The notes under the pieces were generated by a model. The model was not told where the DNA came from, did no database searches, and saw only the letters and a program-made list of their open reading frames with translations. Both the position numbers and the translations under genes were made by a program. From Acetobacteraceae bacterium (GTDB lineage Bacteria; Pseudomonadota; Alphaproteobacteria; Acetobacterales; Acetobacteraceae): a stretch of 64,000 nucleotides of DNA. The stretch is from positions 181,598 to 245,597 of the forward strand of contig PLSD01000048.1 in NCBI GenBank assembly GCA_003164135.1, given 5' to 3'. Position 1 is the stretch's first letter, and each line of letters begins with the position of its first letter. This document shows positions 1 through 9,922 of this stretch, in pieces.

Positions 1-1797
1 GCCGGCTTTTTTCATGCCTTCGCGGAAGCAGGCTTTCGCGGCGATTTCGAAGGCCAGGGCCGACGAGTCGACGTCGTGGTACTTGCCGTCGATCAGCGTG
101 TACTTGAAGTCGACGGTGGGGAATCCCGCGAGCACGCCGGTGTCGGCCTGGTTGCGAATGCCTTTTTCCACGGCCGGGATGTATTCCTTCGGCACGGTGC
201 CGCCGACGACCTTGTTCTCGAACAGGACGCCCTCGTTGCGCTCCTGCGGCTCGAACACGATCTTCACTTCAGCGTACTGGCCCGAACCGCCGGACTGCTT
301 CTTGTGGGTATAGGTTTCGGTGTGGGACTTGGAGATCGTCTCACGGTACGCCACCTGCGGCGCGCCGATGTTCGCGTCCACGCCGTATTCGCGGCGCAGG
401 CGGTCGATGATGATTTCCAGATGCAGCTCGCCCATGCCCGACAGAATGGTCTGGCCGGTTTCCTGATCGGTCTTCAGGCGCAGGCTCGGGTCTTCACCCG
501 CCAGCTTCTGCAGGCCGAGCGTCATTTTCTCAACACCTTCCTTGGTCTTCGGCTCGACCGAGATATCGATAACCGGGACCGGGAACGCCATACGCTCCAG
601 CACCACCGGGTCATCAGCCGAGGCCAAAGTATCACCGGTGCCAGTGTCTTTCAGGCCCACGAAGGCGGCAATGTCACCAGCATGCACTTCCTTGATTTCC
701 GAGCGCTTGTCGGCGTGCATCTGGAACATGCGGCCGATACGCTCGCGGTGGCCCTTGGTGGTGTTCATCACCGTGTCGGAGGACTTCAAGGTGCCGGCAT
801 AGACGCGCACGAAGGTGAGCGTGCCGTATTTGTCGTTGATGATCTTGAACGCGAGGCCGGCGAACGGGGCGTTCGGGTCGGCCTTGATGCGGCGCGCGTT
901 GGGGTCGTCTTCCTGGCCCTCTTCCGGGGCCACGCGGATGCCGGGCACGTCAACCGGGCTCGGCAGGTAGTCGAGCACGGCGTCGAGCAGCGGCTGCACG
1001 CCCTTGTTCTTGAAGGCGGTGCCGCACAGCACGGGGCGGAACGCGCCGGTGATGGTGCCTTCCTTGATGCAGCGCTTCAGGGTCTCAACCGAGACGTCGC
1101 CCTTGTCGAAATACTCTTCCATCGCCGCGGTATCGACCGAGAGCGCGGTGTCGAGCAGCAGCTGGCGGTATTCGTCGGCCTGCGCTTTCAGGTTCTCGGG
1201 GATCGGCTCGTCATGGAATTTTGCGCCCAGATCGCCGCCTTCCCAGATGATGGCTTTCATCTCGACCAGATCGACGACGCCGAGGAACCCGTCCTCGATG
1301 CCGATGGGGAGCTGCAGGGGCAGCGCGATGATGTCCAGCTTTTCCTTCAACGTATTGAAAGCGCGGAAGAAATCAGCGCCGGTACGGTCCAGCTTATTGA
1401 TGAAGATGATGCGCGGCACGTTGTAACGGTCGGCCAGGCGCCAGTTGGTTTCGGACTGCGGCTGCACACCGGCAACGCCTTCGATGATGAAGATGGCGCC
1501 GTCGAGCACGCGCAGCGAACGGTTGACTTCGATGTTGAAATCGATGTGGCCGGGGGTGTCGATGATGTTGATGCGGTGGTCTTTCCACTCGCAGGTCACG
1601 GCGGCGGAGGTGATGGTGATGCCGCGCTCACGCTCCTGGTCCATGTAATCGGTGGTGGTGTTGCCATCATGGACCTCACCGATTTTGTGCGACTCGCCAG
1701 TGTAGTGCAAAATCCGCTCGGTTGTGGTGGTTTTGCCGGCATCAATATGCGCGGTGATCCCGATATTCCGGATCTTGCCAAGGTCGAAATCAGCCAT
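1..1797 (-). CDS. fusA: Translation elongation factor G (C-terminus cut by window edge)
   Basis: Ribosomal translocase GTPase acting in the cytoplasm. The visible 599 residues begin [20 protein letters not shown]; the G1 loop [11 protein letters not shown], the effector region [14 protein letters not shown]3 IDTPGH and G4 NKLD are intact. Domain II ([13 protein letters not shown]) and the QSGGSGQY stretch of domain IV follow, and the reading frame runs off the left end, so roughly the last 100 residues are missing. The ATG at 1797 has a good GGAGG seven bases upstream. The wording of the protein is, from memory, that of acetic acid bacterial EF-G rather than of an EF-G2 paralogue. The gene upstream is not rpsG: a divergent DUF1800 gene lies there, so this fusA is not in the usual str operon order. 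Confidence 0.97.
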   Translation of the reverse strand, partial: MADFDLGKIRNIGITAHIDAGKTTTTERILHYTGESHKIGEVHDGNTTTDYMDQERERGITITSAAVTCEWKDHRINIIDTPGHIDFNIEVNRSLRVLDGAIFIIEGVAGVQPQSETNWRLADRYNVPRIIFINKLDRTGADFFRAFNTLKEKLDIIALPLQLPIGIEDGFLGVVDLVEMKAIIWEGGDLGAKFHDEPIPENLKAQADEYRQLLLDTALSVDTAAMEEYFDKGDVSVETLKRCIKEGTITGAFRPVLCGTAFKNKGVQPLLDAVLDYLPSPVDVPGIRVAPEEGQEDDPNARRIKADPNAPFAGLAFKIINDKYGTLTFVRVYAGTLKSSDTVMNTTKGHRERIGRMFQMHADKRSEIKEVHAGDIAAFVGLKDTGTGDTLASADDPVVLERMAFPVPVIDISVEPKTKEGVEKMTLGLQKLAGEDPSLRLKTDQETGQTILSGMGELHLEIIIDRLRREYGVDANIGAPQVAYRETISKSHTETYTHKKQSGGSGQYAEVKIVFEPQERNEGVLFENKVVGGTVPKEYIPAVEKGIRNQADTGVLAGFPTVDFKYTLIDGKYHDVDSSALAFEIAAKACFREGMKKAG

Positions 1798-1985
1798 CAA
1801 AGCCTCCACGGGCGACAGAAAAACAAAAGGGTACGGCGCCACTCATCGAGTAGCGCGCGTTGCCCGGCTTTTGCGGCAGCGCGGCCGGTTTGGCAAGCCC
1901 GTTCCCTGCATGGCTCGCGTCCGCAATTTCACGCCGCTTTCCTTTTGTAACACTCCGACACCCCGAAGCGGCCTATATAGCCGGC

Positions 1986-3341
1986 ATGGATCAAGCAGCC
2001 GCCCTCGCCGCCATACGCTTTGGTTATGGCCCTGGCCCGAATGACGTCTCCTCGTCTGAGCCGAGGGCTGCCTTAAAAGCACAGTTGCAGGGGCCGGACC
2101 CAGGGCTTGCCTCGGGGCTGTTCGACGGTCTGCCGAGCGGGCAGGCGGCGGTGGATATGGCCCGCGCCGATGCCGTGCTCCGGCGCTCCCTGCTGAATGC
2201 GCCGCCGGCGCAACGCGCGGCGTATAAAAGCATGAACACGCAGCTCTACCAGCAGGATGCCAAGGCCCAGATCGCCTTCGCCACGACCACGCCGGCATCC
2301 TTCCGCGAGCGGCTGGTTTGGTTCTGGGCCAATCATTTTTCGGTCAGTGCCCCGCAGAATGAGGCCGCCTCCTTGATCGGCCCGATGCTGCGCGAGGCGA
2401 TCCGCCCCAATGTGAACGGAAAATTTGCCGACATGGTGCTAGCGGTGGAACGCCACCCAGCGATGCTGCGCTATCTCAACAACGATACCTCCTTCGGCCC
2501 GGACAGCCCGGCCGGCCAGCGCCAGCAGCGCGGCCTGAACGAGAACCTGGGCCGCGAATGCATGGAGTTGCACACGGTCGGCCTCGCCGCGGGCTACACG
2601 CAGGCGGATGTGACGAGTATGGCGAAGATTCTCACTGGGTGGGGTATCGCCCCCAGCGACAAGGGGAGTGATTCCACCGGGTTCCTGTACCGCCCGAACG
2701 CGCATGAGCCGGGGCCGCAAACGGTGATGGGCCAGAGCTTTGACGGCGGCGAGGATGCCGGCGTGGCGGCGCTGCGGTATCTGGCCACCTACCGGACGAC
2801 TTATGATTTGTTGGCGGCAAAACTCGTCCGGCATTTCGTCGCGGATACGCCGCCGCCGCAAGCCGTCGCGCAAATTGCGTCCGTGCTGCATGACACGCAG
2901 GGCGACCTGCATGCGACCTCAGCCGCCCTGGTAGACCTGCCCGGCGCCTGGGAGCCTGGGCAGAAGCTGAAAACCCCGTTCGATTACGTGATTTCCACCT
3001 TGCGCGCCGCACCGCCGCCCAAGGGCCAGCCGGCGCCTAACGCGTTCGGCATACTATTCAGCCAGGGCCAACCGGCATGGCGCGCGCCACTCCCAAACGG
3101 CTGGCCGGACCAGGCAATAAACTGGTCCAGCCCGGATTTGATGATGGCGCGCATTGGCTGGGCTTATACCTATTCCGCACGGTTCGACCGGGGTGGCAGC
3201 GGGCCGCAGCCCATGGATATCGCCCAGGCCGCCTTGGGTCCGCTGCTCCGCCCGGAAACCAGTGCGGCCATGGCCAACGCCGGTTCGCGCCGCGAGGCCC
3301 TCACGCTGTTCCTCACCGCGCCTGAATTCCAACGGAGATGA
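1986..3341 (+). CDS. DUF1800 family protein
   Basis: A 451-residue protein of the DUF1800 family, whose biochemical role is not established. Family features include the N-terminal RFGYGP stretch, RERLVWFWANHFSV near residue 110, LGRECMELHTVG and the C-terminal NGWPDQAINWSSPDLMMARI. The ATG at 1986 is chosen because the protein then starts at the family's usual N-terminus; an in-frame upstream extension to 1860 has no family similarity and crosses the fusA leader. No signal peptide is visible. Its stop overlaps the next gene as ATGA. DUF1800 and DUF1501 genes are commonly paired, and the pair here is translationally coupled, so the two proteins probably act together. Confidence 0.88.
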   Translation: MDQAAALAAIRFGYGPGPNDVSSSEPRAALKAQLQGPDPGLASGLFDGLPSGQAAVDMARADAVLRRSLLNAPPAQRAAYKSMNTQLYQQDAKAQIAFATTTPASFRERLVWFWANHFSVSAPQNEAASLIGPMLREAIRPNVNGKFADMVLAVERHPAMLRYLNNDTSFGPDSPAGQRQQRGLNENLGRECMELHTVGLAAGYTQADVTSMAKILTGWGIAPSDKGSDSTGFLYRPNAHEPGPQTVMGQSFDGGEDAGVAALRYLATYRTTYDLLAAKLVRHFVADTPPPQAVAQIASVLHDTQGDLHATSAALVDLPGAWEPGQKLKTPFDYVISTLRAAPPPKGQPAPNAFGILFSQGQPAWRAPLPNGWPDQAINWSSPDLMMARIGWAYTYSARFDRGGSGPQPMDIAQAALGPLLRPETSAAMANAGSRREALTLFLTAPEFQRR

Positions 3342-4552
3342 CGATGTTTATGCGCCGCCGCACCATGCTCCTTGGCCTCTCCGCGCTCAGCTTTGCCGGG
3401 CGGGGGAAATTCGCCTTGGCCGACGCGCCCGGCGAAAAACGCTTCGTCGTCGTTCTTCTCCGTGGCGCGCTGGACGGCCTGTCGTCCGTGGTGCCCTACG
3501 GCGACCAGAACCTCGCCTCGCTGCGTTCCCCGCTGATTCCGCCCGCCCCTGGGCAGCCCGGTGGGATGTATGACCTCGGCGGCTTTTACGGGCTGAACCC
3601 CTCGCTGGGCGGCATGTACACCATGTATCAGGCGGGCGAGCTGCTGCCCGTGCATGCTGTTGCCGGCCCCTACCGCACGCGCAGCCATTTCGAGGCGCAG
3701 GATCTGCTGGAGCTTGGCACCACGCAGGAGACCGGCATCACCTCCGGCTGGCTCAACCGCGTGCTGGCCGAACTTCCCGCCCGCCAAGGCAACACCTTGA
3801 ACGGCCTTGCCGCCGGCGGTGCCATGCCCCTGCTCCTGCAAGGGCCGGTGCGCGTGAACTCCTATGCGCCGGATTCTTTCGCCAGCCCGTCGCCCGACCT
3901 GCTCAGCCGTATCGAAGCCCTCAACGCCAGCGACCAACTCCTCGGCCCGGCAATCGCCAACGGTATGCAGGCCGACGCTTTCGATAAAACGGTGCTGAAC
4001 GGCAACGCCAATACGATGTCAGGCGATGCCCCGAAGCACGGCGGCGGCTTCCCCACCTTGGCGACAACCATTGGCACATTGCTGGCAGCACCCGGCGGTC
4101 CGCGCATCGCCGCCTTCCAGCTCGAAGGCTGGGACACACACGGCAACCAGGTCGGCGGGTTGAAAGTCCCTCTCACCGGGCTGGACCAGGGGCTGACCAA
4201 TTTGAAAACCGCGCTGGGGCCCAACTGGAGCAACACCATGGTGCTGGTGATGACCGAATTTGGCCGCACCGCCGCGATGAACGGCACCAAAGGCAGCGAC
4301 CATGGCACCGCCACCGCCGCCTTTGTGCTGGGCGGCAGCGTGAAAGGCGGCAGGGTCGCGGGTACTTGGCCGGGGCTGGCGGCAAATCAGTTGTTCGAGA
4401 ACCGCGACCTGGCGCCCACCATGGATATTCGCTCCGTCGCCAAAGGCGCGCTGGCGGCGCATCTGGGGCTGAGTGACGCGGCTTTGGCGCGCGTGTTCCC
4501 CGGCAGCGGTGATGTCTCCGCCATGAACGGGATTGTCCGCGCGACGGCGTGA
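3338..4552 (+). CDS. DUF1501 family protein, Tat-type secretion signal
   Basis: A 404-residue DUF1501 protein, a family distantly related to the alkaline-phosphatase/sulfatase fold and of unproven function. The N-terminus MRRRTMLLGLSALSFAG followed by KFALADA looks like a twin-arginine signal with an Ala-rich cleavage site. Family motifs are FVVVLLRGALDGLSS, the RTRSHFEAQDLLELG block around residue 105, the EGWDTHGNQ block and MTEFGRTAAMNGTKGSDHGT near residue 305; the Asp/His-rich segments could bind metal. The start overlaps the stop of the DUF1800 gene (ATGA). A cytoplasmic DUF1800 partner with an exported DUF1501 protein suggests assisted export or a chaperone-like pairing, which is inference. 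Confidence 0.88.
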   Translation: MTMFMRRRTMLLGLSALSFAGRGKFALADAPGEKRFVVVLLRGALDGLSSVVPYGDQNLASLRSPLIPPAPGQPGGMYDLGGFYGLNPSLGGMYTMYQAGELLPVHAVAGPYRTRSHFEAQDLLELGTTQETGITSGWLNRVLAELPARQGNTLNGLAAGGAMPLLLQGPVRVNSYAPDSFASPSPDLLSRIEALNASDQLLGPAIANGMQADAFDKTVLNGNANTMSGDAPKHGGGFPTLATTIGTLLAAPGGPRIAAFQLEGWDTHGNQVGGLKVPLTGLDQGLTNLKTALGPNWSNTMVLVMTEFGRTAAMNGTKGSDHGTATAAFVLGGSVKGGRVAGTWPGLAANQLFENRDLAPTMDIRSVAKGALAAHLGLSDAALARVFPGSGDVSAMNGIVRATA

Positions 4553-4580
4553 GGAAAACCCGGGGCTAGAAAAGCTGGGG

Positions 4581-5366
4581 CTATTTGCCGCAGGGCGAGG
4601 GCGGGATGCTTAAGTGCACGAGCTTGGCGGTCATGACGAAATCGCCAAAGTCCAGGGCCATGTTGTCGGCCACGCCGTCGTCGAAATAGCGCATCTGGTT
4701 GCGGAAATCCGGGTTTTCGTCGTCGTTTTTGCGCTCGTAGAAGGCGATGTCGACATCTGAACTGGGGATGGCGGCGAGCGGCGCCCAGGTATTGGGCATG
4801 GGGCCATGGTGACCGAGGATGGTGACGAAGGTGGCCTGGGCGCCATCGGCGGTGGTGCCGTCGAACAGTATGGGGGAGATGAATTTTTCGCCCGCGGCCC
4901 CGGCGGCGAGCAGTGCCTCGGTATGCGCCATCGGAAACAGCGTGCCCGGCGGCATGCTGAGCTTGGTATTGGCCGGGGTGGTGTAGGCGATGATGCCCGA
5001 ACCGTCCGCCACCGTATGCGTGGCGGTACCGGCGTCGTCGATTTGCTCTTTACCGTTGTTGTCGCTCTCACGCAGGGTGAAGGTGAGGGTTTTGCCGTCC
5101 TTGCTCTCCCAGGTGATATAGTCGGTGACCGATTTGGTCAGCGTACCGTCGACACCGCGGATCAGCAGGGTCATGTGCTGGGTGGTGGCCCATCCGGTGC
5201 AGCCGTCAACCACGTCGAAGCTCAACTGCCCGGTGGCACCGGTGTAGTCATGGGTGCGGACCTTGCTGAGCGAGAGGGTGTAGAGCGCGTGCTGGCCGGT
5301 GAGGCCGTCAGAGGCGTGAGCCAGTCCGGGGGTGAACAGGCAGAGGAGTGCTAGGGCAGGTTTCAT
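4581..5366 (-). CDS. EipB/DUF1849 family periplasmic envelope protein
   Basis: Predicted secreted protein of 261 residues with signal peptide MKPALALLCLFTPGLAHA. The mature part begins DGLTGQHALYTLSLSKV, the usual opening of the DUF1849 family, whose Brucella member EipB is a periplasmic beta-spiral protein needed for envelope integrity. EipB carries a conserved disulfide; here the only two cysteines of the mature protein are Cys56 (DGCTGW) and Cys259 (PSPCGK), placed as expected for it. Other family stretches are TDYITWESKDGKTLTFTLRE and GTLFPMAHTEALL. It is convergent with the DUF1501 gene, 28 bp apart. Family assignment is by recognition of these stretches and is fairly secure; the cellular role is by analogy. 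Confidence 0.8.
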   Translation of the reverse strand: MKPALALLCLFTPGLAHASDGLTGQHALYTLSLSKVRTHDYTGATGQLSFDVVDGCTGWATTQHMTLLIRGVDGTLTKSVTDYITWESKDGKTLTFTLRESDNNGKEQIDDAGTATHTVADGSGIIAYTTPANTKLSMPPGTLFPMAHTEALLAAGAAGEKFISPILFDGTTADGAQATFVTILGHHGPMPNTWAPLAAIPSSDVDIAFYERKNDDENPDFRNQMRYFDDGVADNMALDFGDFVMTAKLVHLSIPPSPCGK

Positions 5367-5416
5367 GCTTGTATAATGACGCGCCAGAACGGGGCGTCAA
5401 ACATTGCTGTGCCCGG

Positions 5417-5938
5417 TCAGCGGGGCTTTGGCGGCCCAATGGGTTTCTGTGCCGCCTGCAAACGCGCATAACCGGAATTTGTTACAAAAATCTGAGGGTT
5501 GCCCGCGCAATTTGCGAATCCGGGTGCAGTGGGGCCGCCAACCCAGGACAAAATGACGCCGCCCGGCTGGGTCGCCGTAACGGTCGTCTCCCCGCCAAGC
5601 TTTGCCATTTCAGCAATATCCAGCGTGCAGGCACGGCTCGGCCGCGCCCATGGTCCGGCGACGGCTTGCGCGGAAACCGCTGTATCAGGATCAGTCAGTA
5701 AAACCTGATCGGCGTGGAAGTCCAGCATGTCACCCACTTGCGTGGGGTGGCGCACGTCTTGCGTGACAACCCCCACCAACAGGCGCGCGGCAACAACCAG
5801 CACCATGCACCCAAGCAACATATGATAAGGTGAGTCCGGCGCAAGAAATCGTTCCTTGGCAAACTGGTGCTGCTTGATTGCCTTTGCGACAGGCCGTGCT
5901 GGCGGCCGCCGTTTTGGCTTGTTTTGGTATCCAGACAT
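5417..5938 (-). CDS. Hypothetical single-pass membrane protein
   Basis: I do not recognise this 173-residue protein. A basic Pro/Lys/Arg-rich cytoplasmic start (MSGYQNKPKRRPPARPVAKA) precedes one membrane segment (MLLGCMVLVVAARLLVGVV, about residues 40-58). An apparently periplasmic domain follows with two cysteines (RACTLD and NCAGN) that could pair, and a GGVILSWVGGP turn. The start at 5938 is set by a GAGG five bases upstream; an in-frame extension to 6043 lacks support. The Shine-Dalgarno sits in the 3' arm of a 6-bp hairpin (5941-5962), so translation may be structure-controlled. It lies 50 bp upstream of the EipB-like gene on the same strand and may be co-transcribed with it. Confidence 0.7.
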   Translation of the reverse strand: MSGYQNKPKRRPPARPVAKAIKQHQFAKERFLAPDSPYHMLLGCMVLVVAARLLVGVVTQDVRHPTQVGDMLDFHADQVLLTDPDTAVSAQAVAGPWARPSRACTLDIAEMAKLGGETTVTATQPGGVILSWVGGPTAPGFANCAGNPQIFVTNSGYARLQAAQKPIGPPKPR

Positions 5939-5940
5939 AG

Positions 5941-5962
5941 AGACCTCGAAAATTGAAGGTCT
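5941..5962 (-). promoter_or_regulatory. Hairpin overlapping the ribosome-binding site of the membrane-protein gene
   Basis: On the minus strand the arms AGACCT and AGGTCT form a perfect 6-bp stem around a 10-nt AT-rich loop. The second arm contains most of the GAGG Shine-Dalgarno of the gene starting at 5938. The pairing is seen directly; that it regulates translation is inference. Confidence 0.35.
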
Positions 5963-6070
5963 GGAACTTACAGCCGCCGACGTAAAGCTTCGATACGAGT
6001 TTAGCCAGTGCGCGATAAAGGGCGGATAAGGAATACCCTGCAATGTTTACTTTAGGGCAGCGCCACGGGG

Positions 6071-8242
6071 CTACCGCCCTCGCCGCCCCTTGCCCTTGCG
6101 CAGTGCCGGGTCATACCCGCCGCCGCCCGGCCCCATTGGCACCGGGCCACGGTTTTTTTGCGGGCGCGGTGTGGGCGGCGGCGGGGCAATGCCGAGGACC
6201 AGGGCTTCCAGGCGTTTGATTTCGTCGCGCAGGCGGGCAGCTTCCTCGAATTCCAGGTCGCCGGCGGCCTTGCGCATGCGGGTCTCCAGCGTGGCAATGG
6301 TGGCGTTAAGGTCCTTGCCGACGAATTCGTCGAGAATGGAGTCTTTGACCGGCGAGACGGTGACGTAGTCCTGCTCGAAGACTGAGTGGATGACCTCGCC
6401 GATGTGCTTGCGGATGCTCTGCGGCGTGATGCCGTGCGCGACGTTCCAGGCGGTCTGCTTGGTGCGGCGGCGGGCAGTTTCGTCCAGCGCTTGTTTCAGG
6501 CTGCGGGTCATCACGTCCGCGTAGAGGATGACGCGGCCATCCACATTGCGGGCGGCGCGGCCGATGGTTTGCACCAGGGAGGTGACTGAGCGCAGGAAGC
6601 CCTCCTTGTCGGCATCCAAAATAGCCACAAGCATACACTCAGGTATGTCCAGCCCCTCGCGGAGTAAATTAATGCCGACCAGAACGTCGTAGGCGCCGAG
6701 CCGCAGGTCGCGGATGATTTCGATGCGCTCCAGCGTGTCGATATCCGAATGCAGATAGCGCACGCGCACGCCTTGTTCGGTGAGGTATTCGGTGAGGTCC
6801 TCGGCCATGCGCTTGGTCAGCGTGGTGACCAGCACGCGCCCGCCGAGTGCCGCGACCTTCTTGCATTCACCAAGAAGATCGTCGACCTGATGCTCCACGG
6901 GGCGGATTTCGGTGACCGGGTCGACCAGGCCGGTGGGGCGGATGATTTGTTCGGCGAAGACGCCCTGCGTGCGGTTCAGCTCCCATGGTCCCGGCGTGGC
7001 GGAGACGAACACCGATTGCGGGCGGAATTTCTCCCACTCCTCGAATTTGAGCGGGCGGTTGTCGAGACAACTGGGCAGGCGGAAGCCGTAGTCGGAGAGG
7101 ATGGATTTACGCGAGAAATCGCCTTTGAACATGCCGCCGATCTGCGGCACGGTGACGTGGGATTCGTCGACCACCAGCAGTGCGTTGTCGGGCAGGTATT
7201 CAAACAACGTCGGCGGCGGCTCGCCGGGGTTGCGGCCGGAGAGGTAGCGCGAGTAGTTCTCAATTCCCTTGCAGGCGCCTGTGGTTTCCATCATTTCGAT
7301 GTCAAATGTGGTGCGCTGTTGCAGGCGCTCGGCCTCCAGCAGTTTGCCCTCGGAGACAAACTCATCCAGCCGGTCCTTCAACTCGCGCTTGATACGGGTG
7401 ACGGCCTGGGTGAGCGTGGGGCGCGGGGTGACGTAGTGGCTGTTGGCGTAGATGCTGATGTTTTCCAGCAGCCCGGTCTGCTCGCCAGTCAGCGGGTCGA
7501 ATTCGGAAATCTTCTCGATTTCATCGCCAAACAACGTGACGCGCCAGGCGCGGTCCTCGTACTGGCTGGGGAAAATATCCACCACCTCGCCGCGCAGGCG
7601 GAAGGAGCCGCGGGCGAAGGCGACGTCGTTGCGGCGGTACTGCAAATCCACCAGGGCTTTGGCCAGCGTGTCGCGGTCGATGCTCCCCCCCGTTTCCAGC
7701 CGCACCACCATTTTGGAATAGGTCTCGACCGAGCCTATGCCATAGATGCAGGAAACTGAAGCAACAATCACCACATCGGAGCGTTCCAGCAGCGCCTGCG
7801 TGGCGGCGTGGCGCATGCGGTCGATGGTCTCATTAATAGCGGAGTCTTTTTCGATATATGTGTCCGAGCGCGGCACGTAGGCTTCCGGTTGGTAATAATC
7901 GTAGTAGGAAACAAAGTATTCCACGGCGTTGTCGGGGAAGAAGGATTTCATCTCCGCGTATAATTGCGCCGCCAGGGTTTTATTGGGGGCCAGCACCAGT
8001 GTGGGGCGCTGGATGCGCTCGATCACCTTGGCCATGGTGAAGGTTTTGCCCGAGCCGGTGACGCCGAGCAGCACCTGGTCGCGTTCGCCCTCCACAATGC
8101 CGGCCACCAGTTGCTCAATGGCGGCGGGCTGGTCGCCGCTGGGCTCGAACTCCGAGACCACGCGCAGTGGTTTGAACTGCGCGCGCGGCGACGGCTTTTC
8201 CGGGATGAAGGTGACCGGGGCGGTGGGGGAAAAGGCGGACAT
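6071..8242 (-). CDS. uvrB: Excinuclease ABC subunit UvrB
   Basis: DNA-damage recognition helicase of nucleotide excision repair, working with UvrA and UvrC in the cytoplasm; 723 residues. The Walker A GVTGSGKT is at residues 60-67. The beta-hairpin that clamps DNA is present ([20 protein letters not shown]), as is the DESH box ([15 protein letters not shown]), with helicase motifs V/VI as [13 protein letters not shown] and [11 protein letters not shown]-terminal UVR motif ([14 protein letters not shown]) precedes a Pro/Gly/Arg-rich tail. The ATG at 8242 gives a slightly extended N-terminus ahead of the usual [11 protein letters not shown] block. A Hint-domain gene lies upstream on the same strand, 57 bp away. 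No SOS box was recognised in that gap. Confidence 0.98.
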   Translation of the reverse strand: MSAFSPTAPVTFIPEKPSPRAQFKPLRVVSEFEPSGDQPAAIEQLVAGIVEGERDQVLLGVTGSGKTFTMAKVIERIQRPTLVLAPNKTLAAQLYAEMKSFFPDNAVEYFVSYYDYYQPEAYVPRSDTYIEKDSAINETIDRMRHAATQALLERSDVVIVASVSCIYGIGSVETYSKMVVRLETGGSIDRDTLAKALVDLQYRRNDVAFARGSFRLRGEVVDIFPSQYEDRAWRVTLFGDEIEKISEFDPLTGEQTGLLENISIYANSHYVTPRPTLTQAVTRIKRELKDRLDEFVSEGKLLEAERLQQRTTFDIEMMETTGACKGIENYSRYLSGRNPGEPPPTLFEYLPDNALLVVDESHVTVPQIGGMFKGDFSRKSILSDYGFRLPSCLDNRPLKFEEWEKFRPQSVFVSATPGPWELNRTQGVFAEQIIRPTGLVDPVTEIRPVEHQVDDLLGECKKVAALGGRVLVTTLTKRMAEDLTEYLTEQGVRVRYLHSDIDTLERIEIIRDLRLGAYDVLVGINLLREGLDIPECMLVAILDADKEGFLRSVTSLVQTIGRAARNVDGRVILYADVMTRSLKQALDETARRRTKQTAWNVAHGITPQSIRKHIGEVIHSVFEQDYVTVSPVKDSILDEFVGKDLNATIATLETRMRKAAGDLEFEEAARLRDEIKRLEALVLGIAPPPPTPRPQKNRGPVPMGPGGGGYDPALRKGKGRRGR

Positions 8243-8299
8243 GCCCCAGTATATGGCCCGCGGGTGCGCGAATGGAAGGGCCGGCGGGGCTCCCTGGCG

Positions 8300-9808
8300 T
8301 TATGCCGCTTTGGCCGCGCAGGCGTCGCTGAGCGGAATCCCGGCACCGTCGGCCGCGCGGCAAACGCGGATGCGCTGCTGGTCAGCCGGGGAGAGTTCCG
8401 GGCCGGTGAAGCTGAACAGGCAACGCCCGCTGCCCAGGCCGGCTTGCTCCAGATCCCCCCGGTAGCCGCACGCGAGTACGGTGCCCAGCGGCTGATCGTC
8501 CAGCATGATATCCAACAGAACAGGGAGGTCCGGGTTTTCCATGTCCTGCGCCCATCCTTCGACGAGGCCAGAGGCTTCAATCCGTTCGATATAGCCGCGC
8601 AGCCGCCCAGGGGTGACGCCCGCGGACGCATGGGCAACCACGGGCCGTAATGCGATATCCAGCTCCGGGCCATGTTCCGGCCGGGGCGCGCACAGGTACA
8701 GTTCAGCCGGAGTCGCATAGTCCGGATAAAGTGCCGCGAACGACGCCGCGTTATGAAACTTGTTGCGCAGGCCAGGGCAGTCAGCATAGCTCTCGGCCCA
8801 GGTGCCTTGCGCGATCACACAATCATGCTTTTCGAATTCGATGAGATAGTAATGAATATCTTCATCGAACGCGTCCTGCGTGATGGTGATGCCGTTTACC
8901 AGGTTCTTCGCCAGCAACAGGGTTTCACCCACCAGCACCGAGTGACCGGGAGAAACATAAAGGTCGCGCGCGGGAAGGTTTTCTCCCAGCGCGCCAGCCT
9001 TGATGCGCACCGGAACAATGTCGCGGTTATTCGCGGCGAAACGTGGGTCGAAATGCTGCTCGCCGATCCATTTGACCGGCTGGATGCCTGAATACCGCGT
9101 GACGAGCGGGTCGCCGATCGCCAGATCCTCGATGTTTTTCTCGCCCGTGGGCGTGAGGAGCTTGGTGCCGCGCAGATAGCAGACAACGATGGTGCCATCG
9201 GTCGTGATGTAGCCATCGGCGATGCTGCTGTTACCTGCATCGGCGGCGATGGTGATGTAAATCGACGAAGTTACCGACAAGCCGCCGAACAATGCCTGCT
9301 CAATGGAGCTCGAGTAGCTGTCGATATAGCCGATATCGGTGGAGGGTAGGCTGAATGTAACCAAGCCGCCAAAAAAGGATAACGTATTGCCCTCGATCAG
9401 GCCCGTGTTGTCCGTAATCGACCCCGTCGACGAAATCGTCAGGATCTCGTTTAAGCCGAGATACCCTTCGCCGGTAAGCAGCTCGCTCATGGCCGAAGAC
9501 ACCGCGGCATTCTGGGCGGCAGTGACGCCGCTCGGCGCATGGTCGAACTCAGCGTAGGTCGCGCCGAGATTGGCGATGACAATGGTGTCGCCAGGCTGGA
9601 AATTATCCACCGTTCCGCCCAGATAGGTTGATATCACCGTACTGCCGCTGGCGACGATTGTCTGGTTTTCGTAAGCGGTCGGCTCAATGCGCAAAACCCC
9701 CGACGCAACCGGAGTGTTCAAAAACTCAATGCTCGTTCCGGTTGTAAGGGGCGCGGTGAGGTCAAAACTACCGCCGGAGGCGATGGTTATATTCGCGAGA
9801 CTGGGCAT
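8300..9808 (-). CDS. Hint (Hedgehog/intein) domain protein with N-terminal beta-repeat region
   Basis: A 502-residue protein in two parts. Residues 1-200 are rich in Ser/Thr/Gly/Ile and resemble the repetitive beta-strand passengers of surface proteins (ITIASGGSFDLTA, GDTIVIANLGATYAEFDH). Residues about 209-345 form a Hint_2 domain: Cys210 opens the fold (VVCYLRGTKLLTPTGEKNIE), SPGHSVLV (286-293) is block B, and YYLIEFEKHDCVIAQGTWAESY closes it. The last ~150 residues are a separate, unrecognised domain. Many Acetobacteraceae proteins of this type exist; their function is unknown. No intein-like C-terminal His-Asn is seen, so self-cleavage rather than splicing is the likelier chemistry. No N-terminal signal peptide is visible. 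Confidence 0.85.
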   Translation of the reverse strand: MPSLANITIASGGSFDLTAPLTTGTSIEFLNTPVASGVLRIEPTAYENQTIVASGSTVISTYLGGTVDNFQPGDTIVIANLGATYAEFDHAPSGVTAAQNAAVSSAMSELLTGEGYLGLNEILTISSTGSITDNTGLIEGNTLSFFGGLVTFSLPSTDIGYIDSYSSSIEQALFGGLSVTSSIYITIAADAGNSSIADGYITTDGTIVVCYLRGTKLLTPTGEKNIEDLAIGDPLVTRYSGIQPVKWIGEQHFDPRFAANNRDIVPVRIKAGALGENLPARDLYVSPGHSVLVGETLLLAKNLVNGITITQDAFDEDIHYYLIEFEKHDCVIAQGTWAESYADCPGLRNKFHNAASFAALYPDYATPAELYLCAPRPEHGPELDIALRPVVAHASAGVTPGRLRGYIERIEASGLVEGWAQDMENPDLPVLLDIMLDDQPLGTVLACGYRGDLEQAGLGSGRCLFSFTGPELSPADQQRIRVCRAADGAGIPLSDACAAKAA

Positions 9809-9834
9809 TTGTAGCCTTTCATTTTGAAAGTGCG

Positions 9835-9840
9835 ATTATA
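9835..9840 (-). promoter_or_regulatory. Candidate -10 box of the Hint gene
   Basis: Minus strand reads TATAAT, a perfect -10 hexamer, 26 bases before the Hint gene start, with AAAGG as the ribosome site. No good -35 is at the expected distance, although TTGTTC lies further upstream, so the call is tentative. Confidence 0.3.
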
Positions 9841-9922
9841 AATACTCTAGCTCTTAAAAGATCGCCTGAACAAGACCTTATTTGCCACGCATCCGGGCAT
9901 CTTTGTTACAATCCATTGCCAC

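Noticed and set aside
76..1950. Long plus-strand open frame opposite fusA
   Set aside because: It is the antisense of a clear EF-G; the composition (His/Gln/Arg/Val-rich) is typical of antisense frames in GC-rich DNA and matches no family.
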